Of a DNA stretch of 11,212 nt, positions 7,286 to 11,212 are shown piece by piece (positions within the stretch are counted from its first letter, which is position 1; every line of letters begins with the position of its first letter). The notes under the pieces are model-generated. The model had not been told where the DNA came from. It worked only from the letters and a program-made list of their open reading frames with translations, and did no database searches. The DNA comes from Kangiellaceae bacterium (lineage in GTDB: Bacteria > Pseudomonadota > Gammaproteobacteria > Enterobacterales > Kangiellaceae). Both the position numbers and the translations under genes were made by a program. The DNA is taken from positions 1-11,212 of the forward strand of contig JAUUYO010000105.1 in the NCBI GenBank assembly GCA_030590405.1, given 5' to 3'.

Positions 7286-7642
7286 TCAATCAACGTATTT
7301 ATATTTTGTATCACTTTTGAGTTCTTTATCCCATTTTAATTGATGCTTTAATTCGAATAACTCACCATTCTTATCTTCAACAATAGCCTTCACCTCAAAT
7401 AGACCCCATGTCCAAATGGATAATACACAGTTAGGATTTTCAACCGTACGTTTTACAGTAAGCTGATTATTTTTAAAAGTCTCATGCAAGTAGTAAACAA
7501 CTTTCGACACATAGGGAATGCTTTTACCCGAAAGATATAGATGAACTTGATAAAGCTCACCTTTAACTTGAACAATCTTATCTTTCGGCTTTCTTGGGTC
7601 AAAAACACTTCCCACTAATTTAAGATCTTTTGACTCAATCAT
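7286..7642 (-). CDS. Prokaryotic YEATS-domain protein (pYEATS)
   Basis: 118 residues from the ATG at 7642, six bases after AGGAG; a GTG three bases earlier is only three bases from it. The protein is nearly all one small beta sandwich. The stretch VSKVVYYLHETF (45-56) closely resembles the loop V-x-x-V-x-F/Y-x-L-H-x-S/T-F of eukaryotic YEATS domains such as AF9. WTWGLFEV (77-84) corresponds to their G-W/Y-G/A-x-F segment, followed by a paired-strand pattern. His53, Thr55, Phe56 and Trp79 sit where the acyl-lysine reader pocket lies in eukaryotic YEATS proteins. Its start overlaps the stop of the membrane-protein gene (ATGATTGA), indicating translational coupling. It is cytoplasmic, with no signal peptide. 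The pYEATS label is by motif; the bacterial ligand is unknown. Confidence 0.75.
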   Translation of the reverse strand: MIESKDLKLVGSVFDPRKPKDKIVQVKGELYQVHLYLSGKSIPYVSKVVYYLHETFKNNQLTVKRTVENPNCVLSIWTWGLFEVKAIVEDKNGELFELKHQLKWDKELKSDTKYKYVD

Positions 7643-8171
7643 CACTATCTCCTGTGGGAGGTGGTGGGGGGGCTACTTTAGTAATATTTCCAGCCGGAGC
7701 TACTGAAGAAAACTGTGTTACTTCACCGTTGTTAACAATAGTAGTAGGATTATCCTTACCAATTTTGGCTTTGGCACTTGACTCTCCGAAATAATAACCA
7801 ATAATGGTTCCAACTATACCTCCAAACGAGGCAATTACGACCTGTAATGAATCTTTTAATTGCTCAAACGTGCCATTACTCTTATAAAGCACATACCAAA
7901 GAGAAAGGCCAAAAATCGTCATTATCACCAAGGCTAATAAATGACGGAAATCGTTAATAATTTTAACGAGCAAATCAGCTATCACAAACCGCAGTTTATA
8001 GTTATTTATTTCTTGTCCCTTTTCATCTACAAAGGATTCATTATCTCTATAGCGACCAAACCTAAAAATATAGGCTACCCACTTAATGATTAAGACTATT
8101 GCAAACAGGCAAATAATGAATACAAATATTCCTGCACCATTATTTTCAAAATATTTGAAGAAACTTTCCAT
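7635..8171 (-). CDS. Three-helix membrane protein, YEATS-associated (YLATT type)
   Basis: 178 residues. Transmembrane helices are at about 14-37, 78-96 and 107-128. The third carries the small-residue pattern FGGIVGTIIGYYFGESSA, a face that could pack tightly or oligomerise. Between helices 1 and 2 is a charged loop of about 40 residues. After helix 3 comes a flexible tail ending in a proline run (APPPPPTGDSDD). This layout and the overlapping downstream YEATS-domain gene match the family named YEATS-Like-Associating Three TM. In that literature the pair is predicted to work in bacterial conflict or stress signalling, with the membrane protein as possible effector; this is family-based inference. 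The ATG is preceded by GGGAG at eight bases. A holin-like pore role is an alternative. Confidence 0.7.
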   Translation of the reverse strand: MESFFKYFENNGAGIFVFIICLFAIVLIIKWVAYIFRFGRYRDNESFVDEKGQEINNYKLRFVIADLLVKIINDFRHLLALVIMTIFGLSLWYVLYKSNGTFEQLKDSLQVVIASFGGIVGTIIGYYFGESSAKAKIGKDNPTTIVNNGEVTQFSSVAPAGNITKVAPPPPPTGDSDD

Positions 8172-8214
8172 ATTGATTACTCCCGAACGTCTACTTCCAA
8201 GTTTCTAACTTGCT

Positions 8215-8244
8215 ATTCTAAGCTCGTTCTCGTTCTTTTTCCAA
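8215..8244 (-). promoter_or_regulatory. Candidate sigma-70 promoter of the YLATT-pYEATS operon
   Basis: On the minus strand TTGGAA (8244-8239) and TAGAAT (8220-8215) are separated by 18 bases, giving a start of transcription about 35-40 bases before the ATG at 8171. Each hexamer matches consensus at four or five positions. Confidence 0.4.
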
Positions 8245-8390
8245 CATTAATTTGAGTTTACCTACATGATTGAATTTTCAAATAGAACTTTTTCTCATCA
8301 TTTACGAAAGGTGAATTGGATTTCATTATTTATAAGACCGATTGGTGTCGGGGAAGGCTTTTCTATTTTCAAATTCATCCAAACAAACCC

Positions 8391-8421
8391 TTGACCTACA
8401 GTTAACTATAGGTTTTACACT
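8391..8421 (+). promoter_or_regulatory. MerR-family promoter with 19-bp spacer and palindromic operator
   Basis: TTGACC (-35, 8391-8396) and TACACT (-10, 8416-8421) are 19 bases apart, the over-long spacing that defines MerR-family activated promoters. Between them sits ACCTACAGTTAACTATAGGT (8394-8413), a 20-bp palindrome with a single mismatched base pair position, of the same form as SoxR, CueR and NmlR-type boxes. The layout predicts activation by DNA distortion when a MerR-type sensor binds its signal. The gene served is the VOC gene starting at 8479. No MerR-family gene is present in the window, so the regulator must act from elsewhere. Confidence 0.8.
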
Positions 8422-8478
8422 TATTTTTTATTTTAATCAAGCGAGTAATATCGCAATAAAACTAGTAGGATCATTTTA

Positions 8479-8880
8479 ATGAACATACCAAGACTTAATG
8501 GCATCGACCATATCCACCTTTATGTTGGAGATAAAAACGCTGTAGCAGCCTGGTATCAAGAAATACTGGGCTTTAAAATACATCCAAAATTTAAGGTTTG
8601 GAACAATAAAAATGGCCCCATGACCTTAGAGGACTCATCTGGCACTATTCACTTGGCATTGTTTACCCGTAGCAATCAACCGCCGATAATATCACTGGCG
8701 TTTAATACTAGCGGAATAGAATTTTTGCGCTGGGTCGACTTTCTTAAATTACATGGACTAAAACTGCGAATAACTGATCATCAAATATCCTGGTCGATGT
8801 ACTTTAAAGACCCTGATGAAAATATGCATGAAATTACCACGATGGATCATGAGTGGGTGTCTGAGAGAATTTATCGATAG
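8479..8880 (+). CDS. VOC (glyoxalase/fosfomycin-resistance fold) protein
   Basis: 133 residues, the usual length for a single-chain VOC protein made of two beta-alpha-beta-beta-beta units. The first unit opens with IDHIHLYVGD, then a helix ending WYQEILGF. The second ends with SMYFKDPDENMHEITT. Likely metal ligands are His11, His58 and Glu118, the positions used by FosA and glyoxalase I. VOC enzymes isomerise glyoxal adducts, cleave catechols or open fosfomycin; the substrate here cannot be told. The start has AGGA eight bases upstream. The MerR-type promoter just upstream predicts induction by an electrophile, metal or redox stress, which would fit detoxification of a reactive aldehyde (inference). 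Its stop overlaps the end of a decayed minus-strand fragment. Confidence 0.85.
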   Translation: MNIPRLNGIDHIHLYVGDKNAVAAWYQEILGFKIHPKFKVWNNKNGPMTLEDSSGTIHLALFTRSNQPPIISLAFNTSGIEFLRWVDFLKLHGLKLRITDHQISWSMYFKDPDENMHEITTMDHEWVSERIYR

Positions 8881-9020
8881 GATAGAAATAAGTGCTCAGG
8901 ATCAAAAAGATAACGGCCTGCGATTCGTTGTTGCTCGGCTTTATCAATTGGTAAAGCTTGATAGTTTTTAGCCAGGTAACCACCCCACTGATAATAATCT
9001 GCAAGACTATTTTTAAGCCA
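8871..9020 (-). pseudogene. Decayed 3' fragment of an unidentified gene
   Basis: The minus strand is open for 49 codons ending at a TAA that lies inside the VOC stop region, and an in-frame TAG (9023-9021) closes it upstream. There is no ATG and no ribosome binding site. The encoded peptide looks like real coding sequence, with a protein-like mix and aromatic-rich motifs: 'LADYYQWGGYLAKNYQALP' followed by 'QQRIAGRYLFDPEHLFLSYR' at the end. It reads as the C terminus of a gene whose 5' part was lost. The parent family is not recognised. A chance open frame remains possible given the length. Confidence 0.45.
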
Positions 9021-9044
9021 CTATACCCAAGAAACCAACACCCC

Positions 9045-9069
9045 GCAATGTTACGAACGTAACAATTGC
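9045..9069. repeat. Strong imperfect palindrome upstream of vapBC
   Basis: GCAATGTTACG and CGTAACAATTGC pair around an AA centre, perfect over the inner 7 bp (TGTTACG/CGTAACA) and over the outer GCAAT/ATTGC with a one-base bulge. It is not followed by a T-tract, so it is unlikely to be a terminator. It may be an operator or a scar of a mobile element; it does not fit the integron attC consensus. Confidence 0.5.
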
Positions 9070-9103
9070 ATTATTCGCGAGCACTTTCTAATAAGGAACA
9101 GGC

Positions 9104-9165
9104 TAGGGATATACCATTGACATATCCCTACATTCTGATAGCATGGGTATACTAAGCGTATATCC
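9104..9165 (+). promoter_or_regulatory. vapBC promoter with two inverted repeats
   Basis: TAGGGATAT (9104-9112) and ATATCCCTA (9122-9130) form a perfect 9-bp inverted repeat. A second repeat pairs GGGTATAC (9145-9152) with GTATATCC (9158-9165), one mismatch. Both share the half-site GGATATAC or a close variant. TTGACA at 9117-9122 lies within the first repeat and TAGCAT at 9139-9144 gives a possible -10 with a 16-bp spacer. The layout fits autorepression of vapBC by the VapBC complex, the usual control of such pairs; the operator role is inferred. Confidence 0.55.
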
Positions 9166-9182
9166 TATTGGAGCTAAATATC

Positions 9183-9413
9183 ATGCAGCAAGCAAGTGTA
9201 TTTAAAAGCAATAAAAGCCAGGCTATACGGCTTCCCAAACCGGTGGCGTTACCGGAGCATGTAAAAAGAGTCGATATTATCCAGCTAGGGAGAGCGCGTC
9301 TAATTACTCCCGCCGGAGATGCGTGGGAAAGTTGGTTTGATGGCAAAGGGGTTTCCGATGATTTTATGAATGATCGTGAACAGCCTGACGAGCAAGAGCG
9401 AGAAGCTTTCTAA
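9183..9413 (+). CDS. vapB: VapB antitoxin (AbrB-type DNA-binding)
   Basis: 76 residues from the ATG at 9183, with GGAG nine bases upstream; an in-frame TTG 15 bases earlier overlaps that site. The N-terminal half (VFKSNKSQAIRLPK... to about 45) is the swapped-hairpin AbrB/MazE DNA-binding fold of type II antitoxins. The acidic C-terminal tail (SWFDGKGVSDDFMNDREQP, then EQEREAF) is the flexible part that wraps the toxin and blocks its active site. Stop and toxin start overlap as TAATG, so translation is coupled. Length and sequence pattern are normal for the family. It is expected to repress its own promoter together with VapC through the upstream inverted repeats. Confidence 0.93.
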   Translation: MQQASVFKSNKSQAIRLPKPVALPEHVKRVDIIQLGRARLITPAGDAWESWFDGKGVSDDFMNDREQPDEQEREAF

Positions 9414-9826
9414 TGTTGAAATATATGTTAGATACCAATATTGCTATTTATACGATTAAAAACAAACCACAGGTTGTTAAAGAAACTTTTGTTAAGAATT
9501 ACGGGCAAATGTGTATGTCCACTGTCACATTAATGGAGCTTATTTTTGGTGCAGAAAAATCAGCTTTTCCAGAAAGAAATCTTCAGAATATTGAGGGATT
9601 TGCTGCTAGGCTTGAAGTTTTACCTTATGATGAATTAGCCGCCGCGCACACTGGGCAATTACGGGCTGAACTGGCAAAACTAGGCACACCAATCGGGTCA
9701 TATGATCAAATGATTGCAGGGCATGCAAGATCAAAAGGATTGATAGCCATCACCAATAATGAAAAAGAGTTTAATCGAGTTCCGGGCCTTCGTGTTGAAA
9801 ACTGGATTGACGGTCAAAAATCATAA
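9413..9826 (+). CDS. vapC: VapC toxin (PIN-domain ribonuclease)
   Basis: 137 residues, full length for VapC. It is a Mg-dependent endoribonuclease with a PIN domain; characterised enterobacterial-type VapC toxins cleave initiator tRNA at the anticodon, but the target here is untested. The acidic active site is complete: Asp7 in LDTNI, Glu42 in TVTLMELIFG, Asp98 in GSYDQMIAGHA, with the C-terminal TNNEKEF (114-120) loop followed by the typical ending VPGLRVENW. The ATG overlaps the antitoxin stop by one base. No inactivating change is visible, so the pair is probably functional. The gene converges on the AAA ATPase gene with only five bases between the stops and no obvious terminator. Confidence 0.94.
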   Translation: MLKYMLDTNIAIYTIKNKPQVVKETFVKNYGQMCMSTVTLMELIFGAEKSAFPERNLQNIEGFAARLEVLPYDELAAAHTGQLRAELAKLGTPIGSYDQMIAGHARSKGLIAITNNEKEFNRVPGLRVENWIDGQKS

Positions 9827-9831
9827 AAATA

Positions 9832-10998
9832 TCACTTACCTTTATCCGGCCACACCCACATTGGTTGGTCGAGCAATCCTTGATCAACCACCTTTGTTTG
9901 TCCCAGTTCTTTTTCTAATCCGATTGAATTACATTCTGCTGAATTTTCGAGTGCTGCGATTAATCGTGAGGCATGAGAGACCACCCAAACTTGAGTTGTC
10001 TTTGAAACTTTTATAATTAACTTGGCAAGCGCTGGCAGTAAATCTGGATGAAGACTGGTCTCCGGCTCATTAAGAACCATTAAAGGCGGCGGTCTGGGAG
10101 TGAGTAGCGCCGCCACCCAAAGTAAATACCGCAGTGTACCGTCAGAAAGTTCGAGTGCAGAAAGCGGCCGCAGTAATCCGTGCTGACTAAATTCAATCGA
10201 AAACCGGCCATCAGCTTGTACCAGAATATCGAGCTTTGCCCCAGGAAAAGCATCACTGATTGCCTCTGACAATGCCAACGGGTCGCCTATTTCATTAATC
10301 GTTTGAAGTGCCGCTGCTAAGTCATGACCATCATTATGCAGTACCGGCGTTCTGGTACCAAGTTGAGGTTGCCTGGCAGGGGCTTCGGCGTCAGTTCTAA
10401 AGTGATCGTAAAACCGCCAGTTCCTGATATTGTCTCTTAAGCTGACGACTTCAGGTGTTCTAACGGGATCGGCAACTTGAGTGAATAGACTGTCAAAACT
10501 GTTGGCATGTTGCATTACTTCCCAACTTCGCTCGGATCGCACTTTGATTAAACCACCTTCTCGATCAACTAGCATTCCTGCCGGTCGAAAGGAGTCACCA
10601 ACCCAAATGCATTCGCGCTTTATTTCTGGATCAAGTGAAAAAGCTGAACTGGAAGGTGTCGGAAGCCCTAAAGAAATTGAATATCCAAAATAATCACTTG
10701 AAAATCCCAGCCTTAAACGTGCGCTTTTTTGTCGTGGCCCACCCTGCACCGGAACCTCGCCACTTTTCATTCGCTTCGACAGATTTTCTGGTCCAGCCCA
10801 AAATGTTGAATCTAATCCTCCCTCTTTGGCCAAGGCATTTACCACACCTCCCTGCGCTGTTTCTGCTAGCAAACGAAGTGATTTATATAAATTCGATTTT
10901 CCGCTGGCATTGGCTCCTGTTACTACGTTTAGATTGCTAAGAGGGATCACTAGATTGAGTAATGATCGGTAGTTGCTTATGGAAATTGTTTTTATCAT
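9832..10998 (-). CDS. RecF/SMC-like AAA ATPase (COG4637 type)
   Basis: 388 residues. The N-terminal ISNYRSL strand and Walker A GANASGKSN (28-36) are followed by an insert with 'KEGGLDSTFWAG' (58-69), which resembles the Q-loop-side region of RecF-like ATPases. The ABC-type signature LSDGT is at 284-288. The Walker B region reads MVLNEPETSLHPDLLPAL (307-324), with Asn310 in place of the usual Asp and catalytic Glu311 kept; I believe Asn is common in this family. The switch His is in VVSHAS (339-344). No TOPRIM or nuclease domain is attached, so it is not an OLD nuclease. Such stand-alone ATPases are widespread; function is not established. No clear ribosome binding site precedes the ATG, only an A/C-rich leader (GAACAACAACCCAA). 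GC appears higher than in neighbours. Confidence 0.85.
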   Translation of the reverse strand: MIKTISISNYRSLLNLVIPLSNLNVVTGANASGKSNLYKSLRLLAETAQGGVVNALAKEGGLDSTFWAGPENLSKRMKSGEVPVQGGPRQKSARLRLGFSSDYFGYSISLGLPTPSSSAFSLDPEIKRECIWVGDSFRPAGMLVDREGGLIKVRSERSWEVMQHANSFDSLFTQVADPVRTPEVVSLRDNIRNWRFYDHFRTDAEAPARQPQLGTRTPVLHNDGHDLAAALQTINEIGDPLALSEAISDAFPGAKLDILVQADGRFSIEFSQHGLLRPLSALELSDGTLRYLLWVAALLTPRPPPLMVLNEPETSLHPDLLPALAKLIIKVSKTTQVWVVSHASRLIAALENSAECNSIGLEKELGQTKVVDQGLLDQPMWVWPDKGK

Positions 10999-11117
10999 TT
11001 GGGTTGTTGTTCTTGGGTAAGGGCTAAGATCCTGCTCTTACATTGGTCAAATGTTTACCTTATTGATTTCATATAACGGTCAAAAGTCGTTATTGAGAAA
11101 ATAAGGACGTGATTTTA

Positions 11118-11212
11118 TTGTTTAATAAAAAACTAATCCTCAAATTATACGAACTTTGGAATCTAACCTACTTCGCCGTTTTGAGGTTTTATCTGCATAG
11201 TTGGAAGTGGTA
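11118..11212 (+). CDS. Possible start of a gene running off the window
   Basis: From the TTG at 11118 the frame stays open for the last 95 bases, reading MFNKKLILKLYELWNLTYFA and then VLRFYLHSWKW. AAGGA lies ten bases upstream. A GTG at 11109 in the same frame is too close to that site. The peptide is basic and aromatic-rich, like the start of a membrane-associated protein. Only about 31 codons are visible, so chance cannot be excluded. Confidence 0.3.
   Translation, partial: MFNKKLILKLYELWNLTYFAVLRFYLHSWKW

Larger units (their letters stand above)
8172..8478. other. Divergent intergenic region with promoters for both sides
   Basis: These 307 bases separate the minus-strand membrane-protein/YEATS operon from the plus-strand VOC gene. 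They hold a candidate promoter for each side, listed separately. No open reading frame with a start and ribosome binding site was found, in particular no divergent merR gene. Confidence 0.6.
8881..9182. other. Intergenic region: gene remnant, palindrome and vapBC promoter
   Basis: These 302 bases contain the decayed 3' fragment up to 9020, the palindrome at 9045-9069 and the vapBC control region from about 9104, each listed separately. No intact gene is present. Confidence 0.6.

Noticed and set aside
7635..8171. Phage holin gene
   Set aside because: The three helices and small-residue third helix are holin-like, but there is no endolysin or other phage gene, and the overlapping YEATS-domain gene fits the YLATT family better.
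9045..9069. Integron attC site
   Set aside because: The outer and inner arms do not match the RYYYAAC and GTTRRRY core sites and no integrase or cassette pattern is present.
9832..10998. OLD-family nuclease or Gabija-like defence ATPase
   Set aside because: The protein ends soon after the switch His and has no TOPRIM domain; no helicase partner gene lies beside it.

Overview
The window looks like chromosomal DNA of a low-to-moderate GC, Gram-negative, motile bacterium, most likely a gammaproteobacterium. Support comes from lipobox lipoproteins, an outer-membrane beta-barrel porin, a methyl-accepting chemotaxis protein, a VapBC pair of common proteobacterial type and a short palindromic repeat at the left edge. 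No rRNA, tRNA, CRISPR array or insertion sequence was found.

Left part (1-3018): a palindromic repeat; a membrane-anchored protein with two zinc ribbons (55-1221); a small lipoprotein on the minus strand (1440-1739); and, divergent from it, a 320-residue lipoprotein with one EF-hand-like calcium loop (1945-2907).

Middle part (3019-7116): a minus-strand two-gene operon. Its first gene encodes an exported protein built from about eight copies of a 'P-x-x-V-Y/F' helical repeat, and its second encodes a chemoreceptor. Divergent from it is an alginate-export-type porin. The layout suggests, by inference, a link between sensing and outer-membrane transport of a sugar or similar compound.

Right part (7117-11212) is accessory in character. 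It holds (i) a 22-codon remnant of the start of an AAA ATPase gene; (ii) an overlapping gene pair that I read as a three-helix membrane protein (YLATT type) plus a prokaryotic YEATS-domain protein (pYEATS), a little-studied predicted conflict or stress module; (iii) a VOC/glyoxalase-fold gene behind a textbook MerR-type promoter with 19-bp spacing, although no MerR gene is present; (iv) a decayed 3' gene fragment and a strong palindrome; (v) a vapBC toxin-antitoxin pair with likely palindromic operators; (vi) a full-length RecF/SMC-like ATPase, whose start and upstream region are the intact version of the remnant in (i); and (vii) possibly the beginning of another gene at the right edge.

The most interesting items are the YLATT-pYEATS pair with a partly conserved acyl-lysine-reader pocket, the eight-repeat periplasmic protein co-transcribed with a chemoreceptor, and the duplicated ATPase start that brackets the accessory block.
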